Source of the DNA: Actinomycetota bacterium
Lineage (GTDB): Bacteria > Actinomycetota > Acidimicrobiia > Acidimicrobiales > AC-9
DNA length: 33,833 bases
Direction of reading: 5' to 3'
Assembly: GCA_005888295.1 (NCBI GenBank)
Contig: VAWP01000049.1
Coordinates: forward strand, 1 to 33,833
Position 1 is the stretch's first letter. Every line of letters starts with the position of its first letter. This document shows, one piece after another, positions 18,692-27,668 of this stretch. Under the pieces are notes generated by a model that saw nothing but the letters and a program-made list of their open reading frames with translations, was not told the origin of the DNA and did no database searches. A program made the translations under genes and the position numbers.

Positions 18692-19176
18692 ACGCCCGTC
18701 AGGCCGACGAGCTGGTCGAGGTGCGCATCCTCGGCATGCCCGTCGCCGCCTATCAGCGTGCGTGCCAGTACGACGAGGAGCTCCTGCGCGAGCTGATGCT
18801 CGCCGCCTCGCGACCGCCGGGCGCCGGATGCCTGCCGCCCGCCGGCCTCACCGCGCTCATCGACGAGCTCGGGCAGGGGTTCCCGCAGTACACCGACGTA
18901 CCCCAGGCCGACGTCGAGGCAGCCAGGGCTCGGGGCGCGGAGACCGTCGACCTCGCCCTGCTGGTCGGCCCCGAGGTAGGGGCGCGCGCGGCCGGCTTCC
19001 TCGAGTCCCTGGCCTGTGCCGAGGACCTCTGTCGCCAGGGTGAGCTCCTCACGTTGGCGGCGCCTCCGGACGTGGTCGAGCTGCGCGAGTGGTATCTGGG
19101 CCAGATCGTGGACCAGATCGAAGGCCGCGCCCCGACGGCATGGGTCGAGCGGTCGTCGGTCACCGAGAGCAGCTGA
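18688..19176 (+). CDS. Conserved-looking protein of unknown function coupled to the HATPase gene
   Basis: GTG overlaps the upstream stop (18688-18691); continuous helical ORF VRILGMPVAAYQRACQYDEELLRELML... Confidence 0.75.
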   Translation: MNARQADELVEVRILGMPVAAYQRACQYDEELLRELMLAASRPPGAGCLPPAGLTALIDELGQGFPQYTDVPQADVEAARARGAETVDLALLVGPEVGARAAGFLESLACAEDLCRQGELLTLAAPPDVVELREWYLGQIVDQIEGRAPTAWVERSSVTESS

Positions 19177-19189
19177 CCCGGACGACGCC

Positions 19190-20067
19190 GTGAACGCGCT
19201 ACCCCGCGCCCTCCCGCGGGGCTCCGAGCGGGAAGCGGTCCCCCTCGAGGTGGTCGTGGTGCACCGCGACCAGCCGACGGCGTGCGTCCAGACCGTGCTG
19301 GCCCTCCACCGCCAGGGAGTTCCCGTCCACGTGACCGTGGTCGACAACGGCTCGGGGGCCGCCGCCCTGTCCGCCCTCCGAGCGCTCACCCGTCGGCTCT
19401 CGACCGTGGACGTCGTGACCCTCGCACGCAACGCGGGTTTCGGCCCCGCGGCCAACATCGGCCTCCGCCACTGGCTCGAGCGCGGTGACGGCGAATGGGT
19501 CGCCGTCACACCGCACGACGCCCTGCCCGAGCCCGGCTGCCTCGGCCGCATCCTCTCCGCCGTGGCCAGTCGGCCCGACGCCGGGCTGGTCAGCGCCGAG
19601 TTCGGTCGGGCGTACGACTCCAAGCCGATCATCGACCGATACATCGGCGCGTACGTGTCGCCGAGTCGCGCCGACGACGGCTGGGAGGACGCCGACTTCG
19701 CCCACGGCACCCTGCTGGTGGCCAGACGAGGAGCGCTGGAGCAGATCGGCCTGTTCGACGAGCGCTACTTCGCCTACTGCGAGGAGGCGGACCTGGCGGT
19801 GCGGGCCAGGCGCGCCGGCTGGAAGGTGGGGATCATCTGGGGCGCCGTGGTCAACAATCCAGGCCACGCCGAGAGCGAGATCGTCCGCTCTCGTACCCGG
19901 CTGCCATCCGGTGCACCTTCGCCCTGCTGACCCTGGCTGTCCGATCGTGCCGCCCGCGGTCCACGGCGCGGGACGCCATCCGGCATGTCGAAGGCCGGGC
20001 GATCGTCGACTTCGTCCGCGGGCGGTTCGGGCCTCCGCCGTCATCCCTGCTGCCGGTCGAGACCTGA
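19190..20067 (+). pseudogene. Family 2 glycosyltransferase with apparent -1 frameshift near 19886-19896
   Basis: Frame 2 (19190-19930) LEVVVVHRDQ...VVDNGS...ARNAGFG...FDERYFAYCEEADLAVRARRAGW; plausible C-terminus TFALLTLAVRS...IVDFVRGRFGPPPSSLLPVET continues in frame 1 to 20067. Confidence 0.6.
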
Positions 20068-20084
20068 GGTCGGCCCCGCGGCCA

Positions 20085-20170
20085 GCCCGGGAGACAGCCG
20101 CAGGCGCGATCGCGCGTAGGCCGGCCCGGGAGGCCGGCCCGGGAGACAGCCGCAGGCGCCATCGCGCCTA
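20085..20170. repeat. Two 34-bp near-identical direct repeats, 52-bp period, plus 13-bp tandem GGCCGGCCCGGGA x2
   Basis: GCCCGGGAGACAGCCGCAGGCGC[G/C]ATCGCGC[G/C]TA at 20085 and 20137; GGCCGGCCCGGGA at 20119 and 20132. Confidence 0.85.
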
Positions 20171-21544
20171 CGCCCTCGACTGCTGCTCCTGGAGCGCCCG
20201 GGCGACGGCCTCGAGGATCTTCGCCGCGTCCCGGTCGAAGTGGTCGCGCGCTCGCAGGAAGACCAGGGCGCCGGCGAACACGGGCAGGCTCACGAGGAGC
20301 AGGGCCGTGCGGAAGTTGTCGCCGAGCGCCCCGGCCAGGGCGAACACGACCACCGACGCGACCGCCTGTCCGCCCACGACCGAGACCAGGTTGAAGGCCC
20401 CGAACCCCGCTCCCCGGAGGTTGGCGGGGACCGCGTCGGAGAGGCCAGCACGCAGGGACGGCACGGCCAGGGCGATCACGAAGAACCCAATCACCTCGAG
20501 ACCGAATGCGGGCGCCAGCGGCAGCCACAGATAGGACAGCACGAAGATCGCCTCACCGACGATGAGGCAGACAGCCGGGACAGCCATGCGCCCGCCGCGC
20601 ACGCGTGGCGCGTAGCGGTCGGCCAGTCGGCCCCCGAGCAGCACGCCGGGGATCCCGCCCAGGATGACCATGGCGCCCACGAGCAACTCCGCCGCACCCG
20701 TCGCCACGTGCAGCTGGCGCTCGTAGAACTGCGGGAGTGCAGCGGCGGCGGCGATCACGGTGAACAGCACGGCGGACACGCCAACGAGCGCGTAGCGCAT
20801 GGTCGGTATCCGGGCGATCGTTCCGAGGTCCGCGACGAGGCCCCGGACCATGTCCCGGAAGAACGCCATCACGCCTTCGGCCATGGGCCCCGGTGTCGCC
20901 TCCTCGTCCGCCCCGGCGTCGTCGACCCCGAGCTGGAGCCGGTCGCCGTGACCACGTCTCGGCTCGGAGAGGCGGTAGACGGCGAGGGCGATGAGCACCC
21001 CGGGAAGGCTCACCACGAGGAACGCCGCCCGCCAGCCGATCGTCGCCCCCACGATCCCGCCGATGCCCAGCCCCATGCCGAACCCCACGAAGAGCAGGCA
21101 CTGCTGCACCGAGAAGGCCCGGCCTCGTTCGGTCACCGGATAGTGGTCGGCCAGGAGGCTGGCGGTCGCCGGCTCGGTGACGGCCTGGCCGAACCCGAGT
21201 GCGGAGCGAATGGCGATCAGAGCCGGATAGCTCCACGCCGCGGCGGTGAGCGAGGTGATGGCCGACCAGATCACCACCGTGTGGCCGACGGTGCGGGTCC
21301 GATGCCACCGGTCGGCGAGGTAGCCGGCGGGCACGCTGACGAACCCGTTCACGACGATGAAGCAGGACAGCAACACCCCGACCTGCAGATCGGTGAGATG
21401 AAAGGCGTGCTGGATCGGGGTGGCGACACCCCGAACGATGTTCTGGTCGGCCTGGTCGATCATGATGACCAGACCGAGCACCCACATCGGCCACGAGGAC
21501 ACCCGATCGAGCGCGGCATCCGAGGGGGTCGAAGTGAGCGTCAC
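20168..21544 (-). CDS. MFS transporter
   Basis: Twelve hydrophobic spans, YLADRWHRTRTVGH loop 2-3 motif, GGRLADRYAPRVRGGR. Confidence 0.85.
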   Translation of the reverse strand: MTLTSTPSDAALDRVSSWPMWVLGLVIMIDQADQNIVRGVATPIQHAFHLTDLQVGVLLSCFIVVNGFVSVPAGYLADRWHRTRTVGHTVVIWSAITSLTAAAWSYPALIAIRSALGFGQAVTEPATASLLADHYPVTERGRAFSVQQCLLFVGFGMGLGIGGIVGATIGWRAAFLVVSLPGVLIALAVYRLSEPRRGHGDRLQLGVDDAGADEEATPGPMAEGVMAFFRDMVRGLVADLGTIARIPTMRYALVGVSAVLFTVIAAAAALPQFYERQLHVATGAAELLVGAMVILGGIPGVLLGGRLADRYAPRVRGGRMAVPAVCLIVGEAIFVLSYLWLPLAPAFGLEVIGFFVIALAVPSLRAGLSDAVPANLRGAGFGAFNLVSVVGGQAVASVVVFALAGALGDNFRTALLLVSLPVFAGALVFLRARDHFDRDAAKILEAVARALQEQQSRA

Positions 21545-21634
21545 CGCCGCTTTCTAGCCGATCGGGTCGAAATCTGGCGAACCGCCCCGAACCGTGCGCG
21601 CCCGCTCCCGACCCTGACGCCGGAGTCAGGTACC

Positions 21635-22990
21635 GTGGCCGCTGTGAAGGTTGGGGACGGGGGCGCTGGGGACGGGGGCGACGAGCCACAGCTTGTCGAG
21701 GAGCTGCGCGTCCAGGAGCCGTCGTCGCCGCCCGTCGTGGCCTACCGGGCGGCGCGGCGGTTCTTCACCGACCCCCGTACCGTCGGGGTCGCCCAGGCCG
21801 GCCCCCGGACCGCTGCGTTCATGGCTCGTACGTGGGCCCGCAGCCGTGAACCGGTCGCCGATCCCCACGCCGTGCCGGCCCGACCGTCCCTGGGCCTCGC
21901 CGTCCAGGTCCTCCTCGACGAGCTGCTCATCTCGACGATGAAGAACCCGCGGCTGCTTCCCCGACGGGCGGACTACGAGCGCGCCGGCGTCGAGGTGGCC
22001 CAGGCCTTCGAGCTGTACCGGGAGCGAGGATGGCTCGAGGACCCCGAGAGCTATCACCGGACGCCGGGTGCGCCGGCGGTCTGGTCAACCCGGGGAGAGC
22101 GGGCGCTGGGCCAGCCCTACGAGCACCTCAGCTTCGAGAGCGACTACGAGCCCCATCGAGGCGAGCCCGGGCGAGAGCGTTGGCTCGAGATGGATGCCAA
22201 CCGCACCGCCCACGCCTGGGTCCTGCGCCAGGCCGACCCGGGTCGCCCCTGGGTCGTCTGCGTGCACGGATTCGGTACCGGTGCGCCGTTCCTCGACCTG
22301 CGGGCATTTCGCGCCCGGCGCCTGCACAGCGAGCTGGGACTGAACGTGGCGGTGCCGGTCCTGCCCCTCCACGGGCCCCGCCAGCAGGCCGGTGTCGCCA
22401 GTGGCGAGGGCTTCATGTCGATCGACCTGGTCGACACCGTGCACGCCCTTGCCCAGTCGGCGTGGGATGTCCGCTCCCTGATCGCCTGGGCGCGCCTCAT
22501 CGGTCGAGACGCACCGGTCGGCATCTGGGGACTGTCGCTCGGCGGCTACGTGGCGTCTCTGGTGGCAGCAATGGAGGACGGTCTCGCCTGTGCGATCGCC
22601 GGTATCCCGGCGACGGACATCCTCGACCTGTACCACCGGCACAGCCCCCCGGCCGTGCGCAAGCGAGCGCTCGAGCACGGCGCCCTGGGACCTCAGGCGA
22701 CCGCCGTGCAGAACGTCGTGTCGCCTCTCGTCCTGCGGCCCAAGCTGTCGAGGGACCGACGCTTCGTCTTCGCCGGGCTCGGTGACCGCATGTCCACGTC
22801 GGGCCAGGCGCACCGCCTGTGGGAGCACTGGGAACGCCCCAGCGTGGCCTGGTACCCGGGAGGCCACGTGGGCTTCTGGTGGGTCGGTAGCGTCAACCGG
22901 TTCGTGACCGAGGCGCTCGTGTCGTGCGGACTCTCGGCAGGGCCGAGCGGGGCCTCTCCGGCCCCCTCGCTCAGCTCGTCCGAGACCTGA
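21635..22990 (+). CDS. Alpha/beta hydrolase
   Basis: VVCVHGFGTG oxyanion region, GLSLGG nucleophile elbow, C-terminal GGHVGFW; start 21635 or 21644 (GTG). Confidence 0.75.
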   Translation: MAAVKVGDGGAGDGGDEPQLVEELRVQEPSSPPVVAYRAARRFFTDPRTVGVAQAGPRTAAFMARTWARSREPVADPHAVPARPSLGLAVQVLLDELLISTMKNPRLLPRRADYERAGVEVAQAFELYRERGWLEDPESYHRTPGAPAVWSTRGERALGQPYEHLSFESDYEPHRGEPGRERWLEMDANRTAHAWVLRQADPGRPWVVCVHGFGTGAPFLDLRAFRARRLHSELGLNVAVPVLPLHGPRQQAGVASGEGFMSIDLVDTVHALAQSAWDVRSLIAWARLIGRDAPVGIWGLSLGGYVASLVAAMEDGLACAIAGIPATDILDLYHRHSPPAVRKRALEHGALGPQATAVQNVVSPLVLRPKLSRDRRFVFAGLGDRMSTSGQAHRLWEHWERPSVAWYPGGHVGFWWVGSVNRFVTEALVSCGLSAGPSGASPAPSLSSSET

Positions 22991-23080
22991 CCGAGGCGGC
23001 GGCGAGCGCCTCCTCGACGAGCAGGAACTTCTGGACCTTGCCGTCGTTTGGCAGCGGGAGCGTGGCTCGGAGCCCGTTGT
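22971..23080 (-). pseudogene. Possible remnant of the C-terminus of an adenylate-forming acyl-CoA synthetase/ligase
   Basis: Minus frame ends ...DNGLRATLPLPNDGKVQKFLLVEEALAAASVRSRTS, like the PxxxxGKVxK (A10) motif; no upstream ORF support. Confidence 0.3.
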
Positions 23081-23110
23081 CTCTGTGGGCCCTGCCCGCG
23101 CCCAAACAGA

Positions 23111-23668
23111 TCAGAGGAGGCCCGAGTGAGGCGACCGCTTCACCGGCACGTCCTCGCCGGCCACCACCCGCTCGCTGATCTCCTGCAGGGCCCGTCGCCG
23201 TGTGACCGGATCGAGCCGGTCGATGAACAGGACCCCGTCGAGGTGGTCGGTCTCGTGGGCAAGGCACCGAGCCAGGCGCTCGGTCCCCTCGATGCGCAAC
23301 GGCTCACCGTGCTGGTCGAACCCCTCGGCGACGACGCGACCTGGTCTTGCCAGCTCGTACTCGAGCCCCGGCAACGACAGGCATCCCTCGGTGTCCTCGA
23401 TGGCCTCGGCTGACTGCTCGACGAGCACCGGGTTCACGACGTGGCCCATGGTGCCGTACTCCTCCATGGACTCGTCGGTCACGACGTACGCGAACACGCG
23501 GAGACCGACACCGATCTGGGGAGCCGCCAAGCCCGCTCCGCTCGCGTCGGTGAGGGTCTCGGTGAGGTCCCTCACGAGGCGGCGGAGGCTGCTGTCGAAG
23601 TCCGGGACCGGTGCGGCGATCCTGCGAAGCAGGGGATCACCGAAGATGCGGATGGGACGCACGGCCAC
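23111..23668 (-). CDS. def: Peptide deformylase
   Basis: GAGLAAPQIG, EGCLSLPG, HETDHLDG motifs; GTG at 23668 likely (ORF open to 23686). Confidence 0.93.
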   Translation of the reverse strand: MAVRPIRIFGDPLLRRIAAPVPDFDSSLRRLVRDLTETLTDASGAGLAAPQIGVGLRVFAYVVTDESMEEYGTMGHVVNPVLVEQSAEAIEDTEGCLSLPGLEYELARPGRVVAEGFDQHGEPLRIEGTERLARCLAHETDHLDGVLFIDRLDPVTRRRALQEISERVVAGEDVPVKRSPHSGLL

Positions 23669-23731
23669 CTCGGCATCGTCGCACAACCCGGACTGGTTCG
23701 TGACCGGCTGACGCCGCTACGGTCGCGCCCC

Positions 23732-24190
23732 TTGGGTCTGGCCCGCGAGCTTGCGTCGCTGCGACTGTTCAAGGCGGCAGCCTGCGCCGCGGCGGCGGGC
23801 GTGTTGGCTGCCTGTGGCAGCGCCAGCTCGTCCCCGTCACCGTCAACGCGGCCCGCCGCCGTGAGCGTCGAGCGGGCGGTGGGTGCCCTCCAGTCGAGCG
23901 ATCTCGGCGTCTGCCAGACGACCCAGGGCGGCGAAGCTCCGGGTATCAAGGTCGAGGCCACCAGCCGCCTCGTGCTCGACTGCCGCGGCACGAAGCAGGC
24001 GATCTCGATCTACGCCTTCGACGACCCCGACGTCGCCTTCGCGGTCGCCGGCGGAGGCGTGGCCAGCGGCGACGACGTGTGGTTGGTGGGCAGGCTGACC
24101 GTGGCCGGGGTCGCGCTGACGGACACGCAGTCGTCGGCGTTCGACAGGACGATGCGCGGCCTTGGTGCCCATCGCTACCAGGGCGCTTGA
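23732..24190 (+). CDS. Putative secreted lipoprotein, unknown function
   Basis: Signal peptide with lipobox AAAAGVLAAC; TTG start inferred. Confidence 0.55.
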   Translation: MGLARELASLRLFKAAACAAAAGVLAACGSASSSPSPSTRPAAVSVERAVGALQSSDLGVCQTTQGGEAPGIKVEATSRLVLDCRGTKQAISIYAFDDPDVAFAVAGGGVASGDDVWLVGRLTVAGVALTDTQSSAFDRTMRGLGAHRYQGA

Positions 24191-24534
24191 GACCCGACGA
24201 CGTCGCCCGGCTGAAACGCTCGACCAGCGCCCGGTCAGCTTCGATGTCGACCTGGTCGACGTCCCCGGCGGCGGCAGCGCCGGCCGAGCTCACCAAGGTG
24301 CGAACCTTGCTACCCGCCGATGCGAGATATCAACCGGTGACCGCCTCACACCCAGGCGCAGGGGTCGACCGACCTGCTCCGTCCCTGGTCAGAGGGGGTC
24401 GAGGGCGGTCTGGCCGCGACGGTTGACCGTGCCCGTGGACACCCGGACGCAGTGCGACCGGTTGGCGCCCGTGTTTCTCCAACGCCCGGGACGGGAAAAA
24501 CCGACGGGTTCGACTATCGAAGGAGGCGGCTTCG

Positions 24535-24825
24535 GTGCTTGATGTCACATCCTCCGCGTCGCTGGTGATCCGTGAGCTGATCGCCGGCAGCAACTCGACC
24601 GGCGGCGCCGGTCTTCGCATCGCTCCGGCAGAGGAGCCGGCGGGTGCCTTCTCCCTCAGCGTGGCGCCCGGACCAGAACAGGACGACCAGGTCGTCGCCA
24701 TCCAGGACGGCGAGGTGTTCCTGGAGCCGACCGCAGCGCAGGCGCTGGACGACAAGACCCTCGACGCCGAGGTCGATCCACAGGGCGCCGTCTCCTTCTC
24801 GGTGATCGATCAAGCGGCGTCCTGA
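24535..24825 (+). CDS. HesB/IscA-like (A-type Fe-S carrier fold) protein lacking cysteines
   Basis: VTSSASLVIRELI...GAGLRIA...FLEPTAAQALDDKTLDAEVD resembles A-type proteins; AAGGAGG RBS at 24520-24526. Confidence 0.65.
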   Translation: MLDVTSSASLVIRELIAGSNSTGGAGLRIAPAEEPAGAFSLSVAPGPEQDDQVVAIQDGEVFLEPTAAQALDDKTLDAEVDPQGAVSFSVIDQAAS

Positions 24826-24928
24826 CCTCGGTCTGCCCACCCCTCCCGACCTCGACCGCGTCGCTCCGAGCAGGGCCCGCTCCCATCGGCCATACTCGGG
24901 GTCAGTCCGATCGTGGGGAGGCGAGGAC

Positions 24929-25291
24929 ATGGCAGGCATGGTTCGCATGAGTCTTGATTCACCCGAGGAGACCAGGCCGTTCGAGGGAGGTTCGGGCCAG
25001 CTCCAGCTGGTCAACCTGGAGGGCGGCGGCGTCGGCCGGGCGACCTTCGAGCCCGGATGGCAGTGGTCCAAGCACGTCAAGCCGATGGCCAAGACCGACA
25101 GCTGCCAGGCGGCACACACGGGCTACTTCATCTCGGGACGCATGAAGATCGTCATGGACGACGGCGAGGAGATGGAGTTCGGTCCTGGAGACTTCATGAT
25201 GGTCGCGCCCGGTCATGACGCCTGGACCGTCGGCAACGAGCCCTGTGTCGTCATCGACTGGCAGGGCTTCGCCGACTACGCCAAGCAGTAG
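24929..25291 (+). CDS. Cupin domain protein
   Basis: SGRMKIVMDDGEEMEFGPGDFMMVAPGHDAWTVG cupin motif. Confidence 0.8.
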   Translation: MAGMVRMSLDSPEETRPFEGGSGQLQLVNLEGGGVGRATFEPGWQWSKHVKPMAKTDSCQAAHTGYFISGRMKIVMDDGEEMEFGPGDFMMVAPGHDAWTVGNEPCVVIDWQGFADYAKQ

Positions 25292-25387
25292 ACCGAGCCC
25301 AGAACCGCCACCTCCGGGGCGGCCCTTCTGCTGCCCCGTGGGTCGTGGCGCGGCATTACCGCCCGACGTTGGATACGCTCTCGGGCT

Positions 25388-26386
25388 GTGCCGAGCCGTC
25401 CTTCCACCGTCGACACCAACCGCCCAGGTGCGAGCGCAATCGAGGCCGACCTCGAAGCCCATCGCCGCGAGCTGACCGGCTACTGCTATCGGATGCTGGG
25501 CTCCGGCTTCGAGGCCGAGGATGCGGTCCAGGAGACGATGGTCCGTGCCTGGCAGAACATCGACCGTTTCGAGGGTCGCTCGGCCCTGCGGTCATGGCTG
25601 TACCGCATCGCGACCAACGTGTGCCTGGACATGCTGCGCGGACCGCAACGACGGGCTCGACCGATGGACCTCGGGCCATCTGCGCCGGCCGACTCGCCCC
25701 TCGGTCCGATGGTGCCCGAGCACGCCTGGGTCCAGCCCATGGCCGACGCCCGCGTACTACCGACCGACGGCGACCCGGCCGAGCTCGCCGCCTCCCGGGA
25801 GTCCGTCCGTCTTGCCTTCGTCGCCGCCCTCCAGCACCTGCCGCCGCGCCAGCGGGCGGTGCTGATCCTGCGGGAGGTGCTCCGCTGGCACGCCGACGAG
25901 GTCGCCAAGCTGCTCGACACCAGTGTCGCCTCGGTCAACAGCGCCCTCCAGCGAGCCCGAGCCACCATGGCCGCCAGCGCAATCGACGACACGACGGGTC
26001 CAACCCAGGTGGACGCCGAGCAGCGGGACCTCCTCGCCCGCTACGTGGAAGCCTTCGAGCGCTACGACGTCTCGTCCATCGTCAAGCTCCTCCACGACGA
26101 GGCCGCGTTCACGATGCCGCCGTACCCGCTGTGGCTACGCGGACCGACCGAGATCGGCCGGTTCTACCTCGGCCAGGGGATCGGGTGCCGCGGTTCCCGC
26201 CTGCTGGCCACCTCGGCCAACGGCTGTCCCGCCTTCGCGGCCTACAAGCCGAGCGGGCCCGGCACCTACGAACCGTGGGCCATCCAGGTGATCGAGAGCT
26301 CGGACGGTCTGATCACCGGGCTCCACCACTTCCTGTACCCCGAGCTGTTCGAGGCTTTCGGCTTCCCCGCCCGCCTCGAGCCGTAG
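25388..26386 (+). CDS. ECF sigma-70 family factor with C-terminal SnoaL-like domain
   Basis: GYCYRMLGSGFEAEDAVQETMVRAW (sigma2), LPPRQRAVLILREVLRWHADEVAKLLDTSVASVNSALQRAR (sigma4), SnoaL-like tail. Confidence 0.88.
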   Translation: MPSRPSTVDTNRPGASAIEADLEAHRRELTGYCYRMLGSGFEAEDAVQETMVRAWQNIDRFEGRSALRSWLYRIATNVCLDMLRGPQRRARPMDLGPSAPADSPLGPMVPEHAWVQPMADARVLPTDGDPAELAASRESVRLAFVAALQHLPPRQRAVLILREVLRWHADEVAKLLDTSVASVNSALQRARATMAASAIDDTTGPTQVDAEQRDLLARYVEAFERYDVSSIVKLLHDEAAFTMPPYPLWLRGPTEIGRFYLGQGIGCRGSRLLATSANGCPAFAAYKPSGPGTYEPWAIQVIESSDGLITGLHHFLYPELFEAFGFPARLEP

Positions 26387-26418
26387 ACCTGCGCCTGCCC
26401 CTCGGGGTATGGGAACAT

Positions 26419-27615
26419 GTGTTCGTGCCCGGCGAGGGGACGATCCTGCACGCCGACCTCGACGCCTTCTACGCGTCCGTCGAGCAGCGCGATGACCCTC
26501 GTTTGCGTGGCCAGCCCGTCATCGTCGGCGGTGGGGTCGTGCTGGCGGCCAGCTACGAGGCCAAGGCCCACGGCGTCCGCACGGCGATGGGCGGCGGCCA
26601 GGCCCGCCGGCTGTGTCCCCGCGCCATCGTCGTCGAGCCGCGGATGTCGGCCTACGCCGAGGCCAGCAAGGCGGTCTTCGAGGTGTTCGAGCAGACGTCT
26701 CCGCTGGTCGAAGGGCTCTCCATCGACGAGGCGTTCCTCGACGTGGGCGGGCTGCGGCGGATCTCGGGCGCGCCCAGCGAGATCGCCGCTCGCCTGCGTG
26801 GCGAGGTCCGCGAGCGGGTCGGCCTGCCGATCACCGTCGGGGTGGCGAGGACCAAGTTCCTGGCCAAGGTGGCGAGCGCCGTGGCCAAACCGGACGGCCT
26901 CCTGGTCGTGCCGCTCGGCGGCGAGCTCGACTTTCTCCACCCGCTTCCCGTCGAACGGCTCTGGGGCGTCGGCCCGGTTACCGCGGACAAGCTCCGTCAG
27001 CGTGGCGTCACGACCGTCGGCGAGGTCGCCCAGCTCGCCGAGGAGGTGCTCGTTTCGGTGCTCGGACGGGCATCGGGCCGACACCTCCACGACCTCGCCC
27101 ACGACCGGGATCCTCGGCGGGTGGAGGTGGGACGCCGCCGGCGCTCGATCGGATCGCAGCGGGCGCTCGGCCGCTCGCCCACGTCACCCGAGGCCCTGGA
27201 CGCGGCGGTGGTCGGCCTCGTCGACCGGGTGGCTCGCCGGTTGCGGGCATCGGGGAGGGTCGGGCGCACCGTCGTGCTGCGGTTGCGCTTCGACGACTTC
27301 TCGCGAGCCACCCGGTCCCACACCCTGGAGCGGGCGACCGCGCAGACCCAGACCATCCTCGAGACCGTGCGGGCTCTGCAGAGCACGGCCATGCCGCTGA
27401 TCGAGTGCCAGGGTCTCACTCTCGTGGGGGTGGCCGTCGGCGACCTCGACGATGGCGGCGCCGTCCAGCTACCGCTGCCCTTCGGTCGTCGCGCCGGCGG
27501 CACCCTCGACACGGCGCTCGACGACGTGCGTGACCGGTACGGGTCCAGCGCCGTGACCCGAGCCGTGCTGCTCGGCCGTGATCCGGGGCTGTCGGTGCCG
27601 CTGCTGCCCGACTGA
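26419..27615 (+). CDS. dinB: DNA polymerase IV (Y-family)
   Basis: LHADLDAFYASVEQRDDPRLRGQPVIVGG, LSIDEAFLDV, VARTKFLAKVAS, C-terminal QLPLPF clamp-binding motif. Confidence 0.92.
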   Translation: MFVPGEGTILHADLDAFYASVEQRDDPRLRGQPVIVGGGVVLAASYEAKAHGVRTAMGGGQARRLCPRAIVVEPRMSAYAEASKAVFEVFEQTSPLVEGLSIDEAFLDVGGLRRISGAPSEIAARLRGEVRERVGLPITVGVARTKFLAKVASAVAKPDGLLVVPLGGELDFLHPLPVERLWGVGPVTADKLRQRGVTTVGEVAQLAEEVLVSVLGRASGRHLHDLAHDRDPRRVEVGRRRRSIGSQRALGRSPTSPEALDAAVVGLVDRVARRLRASGRVGRTVVLRLRFDDFSRATRSHTLERATAQTQTILETVRALQSTAMPLIECQGLTLVGVAVGDLDDGGAVQLPLPFGRRAGGTLDTALDDVRDRYGSSAVTRAVLLGRDPGLSVPLLPD

Positions 27616-27668
27616 GCCGGTTACCAGGCGCGCACCCTCGACGGCGTGATCGGCATGGCCCGAGCCGC

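Noticed and set aside
20240-21634. N-terminal extension of the alpha/beta hydrolase ORF antisense to the MFS gene
   Set aside because: Only the part from about 21635 has protein-like sequence; the rest mirrors the MFS coding strand.
24191-24534. 126-aa and 115-aa ORFs in the gap before the HesB-like gene
   Set aside because: Mutually overlapping, no RBS or motifs; likely non-coding.
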